Shown here: piece after piece, positions 50,141 to 58,714 of the stretch | Numbering within the stretch: the stretch's first letter is position 1 | Layout of the letters: every line of letters starts with the position of its first letter | Source: Bacillota bacterium | Lineage (GTDB): Bacteria; Bacillota; Clostridia; Christensenellales; SZUA-584 | DNA length: 64,000 nucleotides | NCBI GenBank assembly: GCA_023459495.1 | Contig: JAEWTL010000094.1 | Location: 26,166-90,165, forward strand | Direction of reading: 5' to 3' | Program-made: the position numbers and the translations under genes | Notes under the pieces: generated by a model | The model's input: the letters and a program-made list of their open reading frames with translations, nothing else | Databases searched by the model: none | Told to the model about the DNA's origin: nothing

Positions 50141-53100
50141 TTATCCGTTCGGGAAGAGTTCGGCGATCCTTGCGTCAGAGAGATTGAAGTAGTTCTGCAG
50201 GTGCTTGATGCAGTAAGCCCGGCGGGCCTCGATGACACCACGCATCGTAGCCACATCCTTTTTCCATTGGCTGTAGGAGGACGGATCGGGCCAGCGCGCC
50301 GCGGTAAGCGGAATCTCGCTGTCGATGGAGTCCACCATCGAATCGAACAGCGTAAGCAGCCTATCGGTAGAGAGCTCGTTGTTCAGCACCTCGGCGTAGC
50401 GCTCGATGAATTGCTCCTTCCACGTGTCGTTCTTGATGAACCCATTGTACAGATACATGTAAGTATCGTGGGATACGCCCAGCGAATCGGTCGCGCGGCG
50501 CTGGTATATGTCGCAGAAAAAGGTATTGAACAGGTCTTTGCTCTTGTTTCTCATACTCAGATCAAAGTCATAGAAGATGGGGCGCCATTTCATGCTGTTG
50601 TCCGTGGTATGCGCAAATTTTTGGTTATACGTGTCCTCGCAGTCGAAGAACATTTCAGCGATCAGGTAGTCCATGAAATAGTCCGAGTCCGCCAAATTCG
50701 TGTAGTCCTCGAAGACGTCGGCATTGTTCATGTTCTGCTGCGTGGATGCGTACAGGCTGACGATATCCTTATCGGAGCGGCCCGTCTGTACGTTGTATTT
50801 GTTGCCGCGGATCATTACGACCTTATCCGGGTCTACGTCGTGCTTGGATGCGAAGTACTCCTCGTTCTGGTTCTCCTTGAGCTCATACAAGCCCCAATAC
50901 TGGCCGTTGATATAGACCACGGCGAACTTGGCCTGCGCGTTGTCCACGTTTAAGCCGTTGGCCGCCATGTTGATGAACACATCCCTCATACGGGTCGGGT
51001 CCTGCCACGCGCCCATGTTGCGCAGGGACAGCGATTTAAAGGTAGTGATATCGTAGCCGCTGAAGAACGGATAGGTTACAGAGCTGCGTCCGTAGCCGCC
51101 GCGCAGGTACAGGTTGATGGATTTCTGTTGCGCCTGCCGCGTGCCCGCGCCCGCAATGCGCATGCCCGCCGGGAACATAACGCCAAGCGTGCCATCCGAC
51201 TCGTAGTATTCCACATAGCCGCCGCGCTCGCGGGTATCGGAGCGGTTCTGGCTGCCGAAGATATAGCTTAAGTCGCTCTGCGTCATGGAGAGGCAGACCA
51301 CGGGCAGCGAGTGCACGTCGTCAAAGATGTACGTCGCAACCGTCTGCTCGCTCGTGATCTTGCCTTCCGCGATGGTGATGGCGCGCACCACCTTGTTGCC
51401 GGATATCGAAATGGGCCCGGTATATACGGAGGAGCTTTCCGTGGGCGTGGAGCCGTCGGTCGTATAGTGGATCGCCCCGCCTTCGGTGGCGGTGGTGATC
51501 TCCAGCGAAATCGCTTTGGACTGGTATCCGCCCTGAACAGAAAAAACCGGAGCGGCGCAGTATCCGGTCAGTACATCGCTGCCATTGGCGCTGCCCGGCG
51601 TGGGATCATCAAAAAAGACCACTTTGGTCTCCGTGCCTTCGTTATAAAGCCCGCGCGAGATGCCGGGACGCAGCACGCCCGTTTCAAACTCGTCGAGCAG
51701 CAGCCCCTGCGGGCTGAAAAGATACAGTTTTTCGCCGGAAAGCGAAATGGACAGCGTCTCTGTCGTATCGCCGTCCACGTACTTTTCGATCACTTTGTAG
51801 CCGCCCGCTTTGATGCTGGCGTCGCTGATGGGCCATTTGGTGGTACTGTCACGCGAGTCGGAGAGGTAGTAGCCCTCGAGGCTGACATCCGCCGAGGAGC
51901 CGTTGTACAGCTCCACCCAGTCCGAGTCGCCGCTGCGCGCGGCAGACACCGACGAAACTTCGTTGATGATGATGCCTTCCGTATCACCGCTCACCATGCT
52001 CACTTCCGTAAAGCCCTGCGTGGTGTTGGCGGCCTGCGGCGTAGGCTGCGGGAAGAACATCCACTGGCCGTCCGCGCTCAGCCCGTACGATACGTTATCC
52101 TTGCTCTCCACGGGCAGCGTTACGGTCTGCAGGGTCTGCGTGGAGATGTTGGTCAAGTACAGCGCCGTGTCTGCGTCGCCCAGCTTGAAGCTGGTATGCA
52201 GCTCGCCCGTCTTCTGGTCCTTGCCCGAGAGATAAACGATGACATAGCCGCCGGGGTCCAGCGTGATATCCGGCAGGTTCCACTTCCACAGGCTTTCCGC
52301 GTCGTCGGAGAGCGCGTAATCGGAGAGCGAAACCGCCAGTGTCGAGCCGTTATACAGCTCCACCCACGGGCTGCGCTCGCCGTACTGGTCGATCACCGAG
52401 AAGGTGTTCTTATACAGCAGCTCGTTGATATAAACCGCGTCCCGCCCTTCGGTTAAGGAGAGGTCCGTGGTTTCAAAGGACTTGGTGCTGTTGGCTGCGC
52501 CGGGCGTGGGCAGGGTGTAATACACCGTGCCGTTGTTTGCGCCGGGGCCTGCGGAGATACCGGGCAGGATGTGCGAATCCCAGGTGATCTGGCTGACCAC
52601 CACGCCCAGGGTATCGGAAATAGCGATCGTGGTTTCATCGTCGCCGATGCGGAACGGAATGGAGCTATCGTCGTCCGCGTTGCTGAACCGCAGTACGACA
52701 TATTTACCCGCTTCGAGCTCAACGTCCGGAAGCGAGGCTTTTTTCATGTTGGACAGGTTTTCCGTAATGTAATAATCCGAAAGCCGGATGGCCTTTTCGC
52801 CCGCGTTGTACAGCTCGATCCAGGCGTACGGCTCCGTTTTGGAAACGTCCTTGGGCAGGATCTCGGTGATCTGCAGCGAGATCTGCTCGCCGCTACGCAG
52901 CTCCTCCAGCGTGGCATAGGACGGCGTGGTGTTGGCCTCGCCGGGCGTGGTCTGGAGGAAAAAGCCGTAGGTACCGTCTCCCCTGTAGCCGTAGGAGACG
53001 TCGGTTTCCAGCGCGGGTATGGTCAGCTTCTGGATCGTGCCGCCGGAATATCCGAGCGTCAGATCGGTGCCGTCCTTGGAAAGCTTAAAGCCGGTGCAGA

Positions 53101-53497
53101 TTACCCCGCCGTCCCATGTCGGCTCGGGCGTGGGCTCCGTTGAGGCTTCTTCGCTGGCCGCAGCAGCAGCCGAAGCAGCCGCCTGCGCCGCATCCGTAAT
53201 GGAAGAGCAGCAGTAGACCACAAGATAGCCGCCCGGTTCGATCGTAACTGCCGGGAAGATGTACCGGTTGCCGTTGGATTCGTACAGTGAATAGTTTTCA
53301 AGGCTTACGGCTTCATCCGAAGCGTTGTGCAGCTCAATCCAGTCTGGAGAGCCGTACTGCGGATCGGTAAGCGAGTCGGAGTTGGAGCTCACGACCTCGG
53401 ATATGTATACCCCTTTGTACTGCGCGGATACGCTCTCGCTGCCGCAGCCGGGCAGCAGCACGGCCACCAGCATGCAAAGCGCCAGTCCCAGTTTCAT
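50141..53497 (-). CDS. Secreted lipoprotein with lamin-tail repeats and CotH-like domain
   Basis: About 1118 aa. From ATG 53497 a signal peptide ends in the lipobox LLPGC, then come four lamin-tail domains of about 120 residues each, recognisable by blocks such as SPDWIELHNASDEAVSLENY, YAWIELYNAG, SPWVELYNGS and DSDWVELYNGSS. A chitobiase-like beta domain follows (GGAIHYTTDGSTPTES), and the last 420 residues form a CotH-type domain with GTRQAQQKSINLYLRGGYGR, LRNMGAWQDPTRMRD, KENQNEEYF and PIFYDFDLSM. CotH proteins in Bacillus are atypical protein kinases of spore coats; here it is probably an extracellular surface protein. The frame is open upstream to 53638; ATGs at 53551 and 53548 are alternative starts. 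Confidence 0.85.
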   Translation of the reverse strand: MKLGLALCMLVAVLLPGCGSESVSAQYKGVYISEVVSSNSDSLTDPQYGSPDWIELHNASDEAVSLENYSLYESNGNRYIFPAVTIEPGGYLVVYCCSSITDAAQAAASAAAAASEEASTEPTPEPTWDGGVICTGFKLSKDGTDLTLGYSGGTIQKLTIPALETDVSYGYRGDGTYGFFLQTTPGEANTTPSYATLEELRSGEQISLQITEILPKDVSKTEPYAWIELYNAGEKAIRLSDYYITENLSNMKKASLPDVELEAGKYVVLRFSNADDDSSIPFRIGDDETTIAISDTLGVVVSQITWDSHILPGISAGPGANNGTVYYTLPTPGAANSTKSFETTDLSLTEGRDAVYINELLYKNTFSVIDQYGERSPWVELYNGSTLAVSLSDYALSDDAESLWKWNLPDITLDPGGYVIVYLSGKDQKTGELHTSFKLGDADTALYLTNISTQTLQTVTLPVESKDNVSYGLSADGQWMFFPQPTPQAANTTQGFTEVSMVSGDTEGIIINEVSSVSAARSGDSDWVELYNGSSADVSLEGYYLSDSRDSTTKWPISDASIKAGGYKVIEKYVDGDTTETLSISLSGEKLYLFSPQGLLLDEFETGVLRPGISRGLYNEGTETKVVFFDDPTPGSANGSDVLTGYCAAPVFSVQGGYQSKAISLEITTATEGGAIHYTTDGSTPTESSSVYTGPISISGNKVVRAITIAEGKITSEQTVATYIFDDVHSLPVVCLSMTQSDLSYIFGSQNRSDTRERGGYVEYYESDGTLGVMFPAGMRIAGAGTRQAQQKSINLYLRGGYGRSSVTYPFFSGYDITTFKSLSLRNMGAWQDPTRMRDVFINMAANGLNVDNAQAKFAVVYINGQYWGLYELKENQNEEYFASKHDVDPDKVVMIRGNKYNVQTGRSDKDIVSLYASTQQNMNNADVFEDYTNLADSDYFMDYLIAEMFFDCEDTYNQKFAHTTDNSMKWRPIFYDFDLSMRNKSKDLFNTFFCDIYQRRATDSLGVSHDTYMYLYNGFIKNDTWKEQFIERYAEVLNNELSTDRLLTLFDSMVDSIDSEIPLTAARWPDPSSYSQWKKDVATMRGVIEARRAYCIKHLQNYFNLSDARIAELFPNG

Positions 53498-53746
53498 GCT
53501 TTTCCCGCGGACTGCTTTAGCCGCTGTTCCGCGTATTTTTTCTTCCATCATATATCTCGCTGCCTGTCGGTTTTTAAATTTCAGCGGCTTTAGGACACCA
53601 TCGACTCCGCAATTTTCCCGCTGGGCGTATTCCGCCATTTTTGTATTATATCATTTTGTGCCCCGATATGGAATGATGCGGGTCGGATTTTATGCTTTTT
53701 TATTGCAGTATGATATAAAACAGCGAAAGTATACGTTTCTTACGCA

Positions 53747-53768
53747 TAAAAGGTGCTTCGAAGCACCA
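53747..53768 (-). terminator. Intrinsic terminator after the 81-aa gene
   Basis: The palindrome GGTGCTTCGAAGCACC is followed on the minus strand by TTTTATG. It lies about 40 bases past the stop of the small membrane protein gene. Confidence 0.65.
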
Positions 53769-53804
53769 GAGCGGACAATATAAAACGGAGGTAATTAGAT
53801 GCAA

Positions 53805-54050
53805 TTATTTCTGTACGGCTTTAATCTTTCTGCGTTTTTCTATAAGCAGCTTCACGATATTGACAATCCCCATAACCGGTCCCACAACCAGAATCATCAG
53901 TACAAACAATATGATCGGAAACACGATCCCGCTGCTTCCTGCCAGGACAATATTTACTGCAATATTCCAGGTTGATTTGAAGCCGAGCACCAGAAGAAAA
54001 ATATAAATAATCGCTAAAAGAGATATTATAATTTCCATAAGGCTAACCAT
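53805..54050 (-). CDS. Small two-helix membrane protein
   Basis: An 81-aa hydrophobic protein with two transmembrane segments (about 5-25 and 32-65) and a basic C-terminal tail KLLIEKRRKIKAVQK. AAGAAGGT is directly ahead of the first ATG; ATG 54038 four codons later is an alternative. I recognise no family. Confidence 0.5.
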   Translation of the reverse strand: MVSLMEIIISLLAIIYIFLLVLGFKSTWNIAVNIVLAGSSGIVFPIILFVLMILVVGPVMGIVNIVKLLIEKRRKIKAVQK

Positions 54051-54092
54051 ACCTTCTTAAGTTTTGAAGGAATCCCCTACGCAAATATTCCG

Positions 54093-54485
54093 CTACATCA
54101 TGCCGTTAAAGTACATATACGCGGATACACCCAATATGAGCACGCCCGCAACGATCATGCCATATAGAATGTATTTGCTTGTTTTGTCGCCGCAAATAAT
54201 AAACAGCTCAGGCTTTTCTGCGCTGTACCAGACCTTAAACTCCGTTCCTACCGGATATTTTATGCGGTTGGAGCTGCTTTGCCCTCTGGTGCGTACGACC
54301 GTTCCGTCCGCTATCGGATATTCTACTTCCATGGTGTACATCGTCCCACCGTTCATAGCGCGGGATGTATAATAATCATATAGCTTTGCGGTTGTTATAA
54401 CCGAATCCGTAAACAATCTTTTTTCTCGTCTTAAAAACAAAATACCCAAAACAACTAATATCAGTCCAAATATCGGCAGTATCAT
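54093..54485 (-). CDS. DUF3592-like membrane protein
   Basis: A 130-aa protein with an N-terminal helix (about 2-18), a beta-rich middle with MEVEYPIADGTVVRTRGQSS and YPVGTEFKVWYSAEKPE, and a C-terminal helix (about 105-128). This layout is that of DUF3592 proteins. The ATG at 54483-54485 follows GAGGAGACG; the longer frame from 54614 lacks a signal. Function unknown. Confidence 0.65.
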   Translation of the reverse strand: MILPIFGLILVVLGILFLRREKRLFTDSVITTAKLYDYYTSRAMNGGTMYTMEVEYPIADGTVVRTRGQSSSNRIKYPVGTEFKVWYSAEKPELFIICGDKTSKYILYGMIVAGVLILGVSAYMYFNGMM

Positions 54486-55259
54486 TTCCGTCTCCTCTTT
54501 AGTCAGTCGGCGCGGAGTTATGTTTAAGCAGTCTATAGCCTGATTATACCATTGTGATTCACAGAAGATCAATCGCTGCCATTTGTAAAATATCCCTCCT
54601 GAAATATACGCCACCTCCTTTTTAGCACAGTATGATACGGCTTCGCCTCAGGAGCTTTTTTACGCCTGCTCTGTGGCAAGAAGGTCATTGCTGGCTAGCC
54701 TTATGATAAACCCTCAGATGTCATCCCGAGTGTAAGCGAAGGATCTTTATCGCCTTAATAAGATTCTTCGTTCATTTCGTTCTCTCAGATTCGTCATGCG
54801 CTGACGCACCACAATGAATGAAAAAACTTCTGTTGTCATGCTGAACGCAGCGACTACGCAGTGGATCAGCATCTTATCATGCTGGGGTAAAGATGTTTCG
54901 TCGCTTTCGCTCCTCAACATGACATGTGGAGAGGTTTTCGTAGCAATGACAAAAGAAGCTTGTTTAGCAGGCTGAGTCCCCCGAGGATTTGCCCTCATCA
55001 GTCGGCTTCGCCGACAGCTTCCCCCAGAGGAAGACTTTCCCTTGGCCAATTAAAGAAACCAATTAAGGGGCGGTGGTCGGGGCATAGTACCAGTCGGAAG
55101 GGTGCCTGTTGAGTCTATGTTCCACCCTTCAGTCTGCTTCACGGACAGCTCTCCTCACAGGGGAAGCCTTGCATATGCCGATACCGCCCATAATAAAAGC
55201 CCGGTGGCAACGGTTTTTTTGCGAGCCGGACACCGGGCTTTTCACTATTCACTATCACT
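54486..55259. repeat. Long gene-free gap filled with repeats
   Basis: No gene is supported. Family A pieces fill 54718-54925 (TGTCATCCCGAGTGTAAGCG; TTGTCATGCTGAACGC; CTCAACATGACATG). Family E units follow at about 54985-55045 (TCATCAGTCGGCTTCGCCGA then CAGCTTCCCCC) and 55122-55170 (CAGTCTGCTTCACGGACAGC). The first 230 bases show no clear structure. Confidence 0.6.
55195..55242 (-). terminator. Intrinsic terminator after the DtxR-family gene
   Basis: AAAAGCCCGGTG (55195-55206) pairs with CACCGGGCTTTT (55231-55242) around a 24-base loop; on the minus strand it is followed by TTATTATG. Confidence 0.75.
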
Positions 55260-55736
55260 TTAATGTTCCCGCCGCTCGCTTTGTCTGCGGAACATATGGT
55301 ACGCGGCAAAGAAGCGCGGGTTCGCCTCGGCAAATTCAAGAAACTGCGTCATACAGCGCAGCGTTCCCCGGCCTGTGGCGTGGGCCGCCTTGTCCGCCTC
55401 CGCCGGGAGCATCGCTTCGTCCACGCCCAGTGTTTTCAAGAACCGCTCCACCATGGCGTGCCGCTGCTGCAAATACTCTCCGATCTCGTTACCTTTGTCG
55501 GTCAGCTTCAGAACGCCGTACTTCTCGTACTGAATGAGCTTGTTTTCCGCGAGCCTTTGCACCATGCGCGTGGCCGCAGGCGGCTGCACGCTGAGCGCGG
55601 CCGAAAGCTCGCTGACGCGGGCGTACCCCTTCTCCCGCGACAGCCGGAAGATCATTTCGAGGTAATCCTCGCCCGCCGCGGTGAGCATCTCGTCCATGCG
55701 GCTCATATATTCCCTGAAGGCAGAATACTCGCTCAC
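55260..55736 (-). CDS. DtxR/MntR family metal-dependent transcriptional regulator
   Basis: A 158-aa regulator with a winged helix (about 12-70: AGEDYLEMIFRLSREKGYARVSELSAALSVQPPAATRMVQRL read in two parts) and a dimerisation/metal domain with GEYLQQRHAMVERFLKTLGV and EADKAAHATG. MntR-like metal ligands Asp, Glu and His are at plausible positions. GTG 55734-55736 follows GGAGGTTTGGC and is a better start than the GTG at 55757. No transporter gene is next to it, so manganese or iron cannot be decided from context. Its leader contains a tandem hairpin array. Confidence 0.85.
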   Translation of the reverse strand: MSEYSAFREYMSRMDEMLTAAGEDYLEMIFRLSREKGYARVSELSAALSVQPPAATRMVQRLAENKLIQYEKYGVLKLTDKGNEIGEYLQQRHAMVERFLKTLGVDEAMLPAEADKAAHATGRGTLRCMTQFLEFAEANPRFFAAYHMFRRQSERREH

Positions 55737-55755
55737 GCCAAACCTCCGACCTTCC

Positions 55756-55900
55756 ACCCCAAAAAGCCTTCGCTTTTCGGGGACCCCGGTCTTTTACCCC
55801 AAAAAGCCTTCGCTTTTCGGGGACCCCGGTCTCTCACTCCAAAAAGCCTGCGCTTTTTGGGGCCCTGATCTTTTACACCAAAAGACCTGTTTTTTGAGGC
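55756..55900. repeat. 40-bp-period tandem hairpin array upstream of the DtxR-family gene
   Basis: Three units of exactly 40 bases start at 55756, 55796 and 55836, with a degraded fourth (about 55876-55900). Each has CCCCAAAAAGCCTTCGCTTT then TCGGGGACCCCGGTC, which folds as AAAAGC/GCTTTT inside CCCC/GGGG. The third unit reads AAAAAGCCTGCGCTTTTT, changing both arms so that the stem is kept. The array begins about 8 bases ahead of the ribosome site of the regulator gene. Confidence 0.8.
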
Positions 55901-56525
55901 TTTGGGCCACCTCAAAAAATAAACCCCATACATTTTATTTTTTAACCGCAGGAAAATGCACACAATACCGTGCAAAGCATAATTTATAGCAGGTTAACTT
56001 TTTTACCCGGCGTTACATCCCGCCGAAGCAAAAGCGCCTCCTGACAGCCTCAGGGATTGGCATCATCGATCTACGGAAGAATGACCGAATGGCTCAAACG
56101 CCATGTACACCGCACCAAAGGCGGTGGTTTGAACCGCGCAAGCGGATTAATGTGTTCCGGTCTGCCCCGTCAGCGGCAAGAGCGCGCGCAAGTGCGCCAG
56201 CCAAAAGCAGGGCAGGCCGTTTTCGCGCGCAGCGGGAATTATGTAGGGAACGGTCTTGACTGTTCCGCAGGGATTGGGTAAGGGCGACGATAACAAGAAG
56301 AGACGATAAACCAAGACAAAAGAGGTTTATTCACTTATCACCGCGCTGCGGTCTGAAGAATCCTGATTCGGGGGGGCTGGTTGAGGACTCCGCAGATTCA
56401 TGTTCACCATAAATCCCTCCACCGCCTTCGGCGGTCCCTCTCCCTTTAGCAAGGGAGGCTTTTCACCTAAAACAAAGGCGGCCATTGGCCGCCCCTGCGT
56501 TTGATCGCTTTTAATATGTCACCCT
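55901..56525. repeat. Gene-free gap with family B and E repeats
   Basis: No gene is supported. A family B unit (about 56232-56272, TGTAGGGAACGGTCTTGACT then GTTCC) and another at 56478-56505 (GGCGGCCATTGGCCGCC) are present. A family E-like unit CCTCCACCGCCTTCGGCGG with AAGGGAGGCTTTT spans about 56412-56466. The 56478 palindrome is followed on the minus strand by TTTGTTTTAGG and may end the GH3 gene. Confidence 0.55.
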
Positions 56526-57740
56526 CTACAGGCCGCAATACGCCGCCTTCAGCGCGAGGATGCGGTAGACGCTTTCCTCCAGCCGCTCGCGGGAGATCGT
56601 ACCGTCCTGCACGGCCTGATACAGCGAATCCAGCACGCTGCGCTGCAGATCGATGTACTTGCCGATGAGCACCACGTCGCCGCCCGCAAGGATGTGCAGC
56701 ACCGCGCCTTTGCCCACCGAGTAGTGCGACCGCAAGCCCTGCATACGCATGTCGTCGGAGAACACCACGCCGTTAAAGCCCATCTGCTGCCGCAGCAGGG
56801 TGGTGATGATCGTGGGCGATATGGACGTGATATATTCGTTGTCCACGTTGGGGTACATCAGGTGCGCGACGAGCATCGCATCCACCCCGGCGTCAATGGC
56901 GTATTGAAATGGTACAAGCGAATAGTTCTCCATCTCGTCCATGGTGTAGTTGATAACCGGCAGCGTTTCGTGCGAGTCTTCCGCCGTGTCGCCGTGGCCC
57001 GGAAAATGCTTACCCAGCGACGCGATGCCCGCGGCGTGCAGGCCTTCCACAGCCTCGCCCACGAGCAGCCCGACAATGTCCGGGTCGCTGCCAAACATGC
57101 GGCTGCCGAGAAACGTCAGCGACGGGTCCGGGGCGATGTCGAGCACAGGCGCAAAGTCGATATTGATGCCGATGTCACGCAGCTGCAGGCCGATGCGCTC
57201 GTACTGGTCGTACACAAGCTGCGGATCGTTCCGCTCGCCGAGGGTCTGCGCCGAAAGCAGTGCGGGGCTCCATTCCGCGCCAAAGCGGATCACCTGCCCG
57301 CCCTCGAGGTCGATGCCAACCATGAGCGGAATGGCGCTGGGGTTGTGGCTGTTCACCTGTTCGACCAAAGCCCGCGTCTGTTCGAAGCCATCGGTGTTCC
57401 AGCCGAACAGCAGCACGCCGCCTACGCTGTACTCCTGCATGAGCGCGATGCTGTCCGCATCCATGTCCTCCGTGCCCGTAAAGCCGATCATCACCATCTG
57501 GCCGATCAGTTCTTTATCGCTCATGCCCGCTATGATCACCTTTATGGGGTCGGGCGTGGGCGTGGGGATGGGCGTCGGGGACGGGGACGGTGTGGGAACC
57601 GGCGTAGGCGACGGCGTGGGGGACGGTGTTGCCGTGGCGGTTTGTGTCGGCGAGGGCGAAAGCACCTCCGCCGCGGTCCCGCACGAAGCGAGCGTCAGCA
57701 TGGCCAGCACGATGCACAGGAATCTAAAGCTCTTTTTCAT
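56526..57740 (-). CDS. Glycoside hydrolase family 3 lipoprotein (NagZ-like)
   Basis: A 404-aa lipoprotein likely to be a beta-N-acetylhexosaminidase acting on cell-wall fragments outside the membrane. The signal peptide ends in LTLASC, followed by a Pro-Thr/Ser linker (about 28-68). The GH3 N-terminal domain has ELIGQMVMIGFTG, GIDLEGGQVIRFG, the NagZ signature KHFPGHGDTAEDSHETLP (catalytic Asp-His loop) and GVVFSDDMRMQGL (nucleophile Asp). The ATG at 57738-57740 (MKKSFRFL) is preferred over 57827 because it opens the signal peptide. Confidence 0.92.
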   Translation of the reverse strand: MKKSFRFLCIVLAMLTLASCGTAAEVLSPSPTQTATATPSPTPSPTPVPTPSPSPTPIPTPTPDPIKVIIAGMSDKELIGQMVMIGFTGTEDMDADSIALMQEYSVGGVLLFGWNTDGFEQTRALVEQVNSHNPSAIPLMVGIDLEGGQVIRFGAEWSPALLSAQTLGERNDPQLVYDQYERIGLQLRDIGINIDFAPVLDIAPDPSLTFLGSRMFGSDPDIVGLLVGEAVEGLHAAGIASLGKHFPGHGDTAEDSHETLPVINYTMDEMENYSLVPFQYAIDAGVDAMLVAHLMYPNVDNEYITSISPTIITTLLRQQMGFNGVVFSDDMRMQGLRSHYSVGKGAVLHILAGGDVVLIGKYIDLQRSVLDSLYQAVQDGTISRERLEESVYRILALKAAYCGL

Positions 57741-57760
57741 CCGCAGCCTTTCCGCCCCAA

Positions 57761-58603
57761 TCAGGGGCAGTACTTGAATACGTAGTCGCCCGCGTCCACC
57801 TGCAGCAGGCGCGAGAGCACCACGCACTTGGCCTTGAGCAGGAAAAACACGTCGCGTCCGGTTTCGGACAGGGTCTCAAAGTTGCCCTGGCCCTTACAGA
57901 TGACGATATCCGCTTCAAAAAAGTTCCGCCGGAACTCCTCACTTGTTTCGTCCATGTTGACGCCCGCAATGTTACAGCCCGTGGAGATGACATGCGCGCA
58001 TTCCCCAAGTCCCGAGGCCAATGCATCCGGCAAGGTAGAATCGTTGAGCGCAGGGCCGCCGCGCGTGGCAAAGGTGATCTCAAGCGGCGAAAGCGTTTCC
58101 AGCAGCACCCGGTCGAACACGGTCTCGCCCGCGTTATCGCCCACGAACATCATGGTCTTCGCGGTCTTGAGCTTCTTGCGCAGCGCCGGTTCGTCGAATA
58201 TGGCAAAGGGCCGGTGCAGCTCCTTCTGGATCACTGCCGTAATGTCGTGGTGGCTGCTTACCGCGGAGTCGATCACATTGCCCGTGGCCGATACCTTGAG
58301 TGCGCGGTGCAGACGGTCGCCTTCGGCGGCGTACTCCTTCAGCATGGGGTACAGCGAGAGCGCGGCTTCGATATCCCGCCGCTTCACCTCCTGATACGGG
58401 TCGGTCACGCCGGTGTGCGCAGCCACGATGCGCTGCATCGCGCGGGCAAATTCGGGCGAGTTGCGATAGTGCTTGTGCTCCTGCAGCTTCGCTATGCCCT
58501 CGTCCATGATGACGCTGTGCAGCTGCGTATCGTCAGTCGCCATTCGTGCCGCATCCAGCAGTTGGCGCAGCGTGCACGGCAGGCAGTCCATAAATATCTC
58601 CAT
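57761..58603 (-). CDS. DUF89/ARMT1-like damage-control phosphatase
   Basis: A 280-aa metal-dependent phosphatase of the DUF89 family, which removes damaged or excess phosphometabolites. Visible features are the N-terminal CLPC motif (DCLPCTLRQLL), MMFVGDNAGETVFDRVLLE (metal Asp-Asn), and IVICKGQGNFETLSE, equivalent to the family SKGQGN motif. The substrate is unknown. ATG 58603 follows GGGGGAGAC. It is immediately upstream of the GH3 gene (20-base gap) and may be cotranscribed with it. Confidence 0.88.
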   Translation of the reverse strand: MEIFMDCLPCTLRQLLDAARMATDDTQLHSVIMDEGIAKLQEHKHYRNSPEFARAMQRIVAAHTGVTDPYQEVKRRDIEAALSLYPMLKEYAAEGDRLHRALKVSATGNVIDSAVSSHHDITAVIQKELHRPFAIFDEPALRKKLKTAKTMMFVGDNAGETVFDRVLLETLSPLEITFATRGGPALNDSTLPDALASGLGECAHVISTGCNIAGVNMDETSEEFRRNFFEADIVICKGQGNFETLSETGRDVFFLLKAKCVVLSRLLQVDAGDYVFKYCP

Positions 58604-58714
58604 GATGTCTCCCCCTTGCAGTATGACTTATTGCGCATTTATCATACACGGCAAGGCCCCAATGTGCAACACATGCTGACGCATGGCAATGATAGGGCTG
58701 CCGTTAACGGAACG

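Noticed and set aside
55756..55875. CRISPR-like regular repeats
   Set aside because: The 40-base units are directly adjacent with no unique spacers and each is a single hairpin; no cas gene is present.
56070..56160. tRNA-like stretch with GGTTTGAACC and ACCGAATGGC
   Set aside because: The words recall T- and D-arms, but no acceptor stem, anticodon arm or CCA-proximal pairing can be built around them, so I do not call a tRNA.
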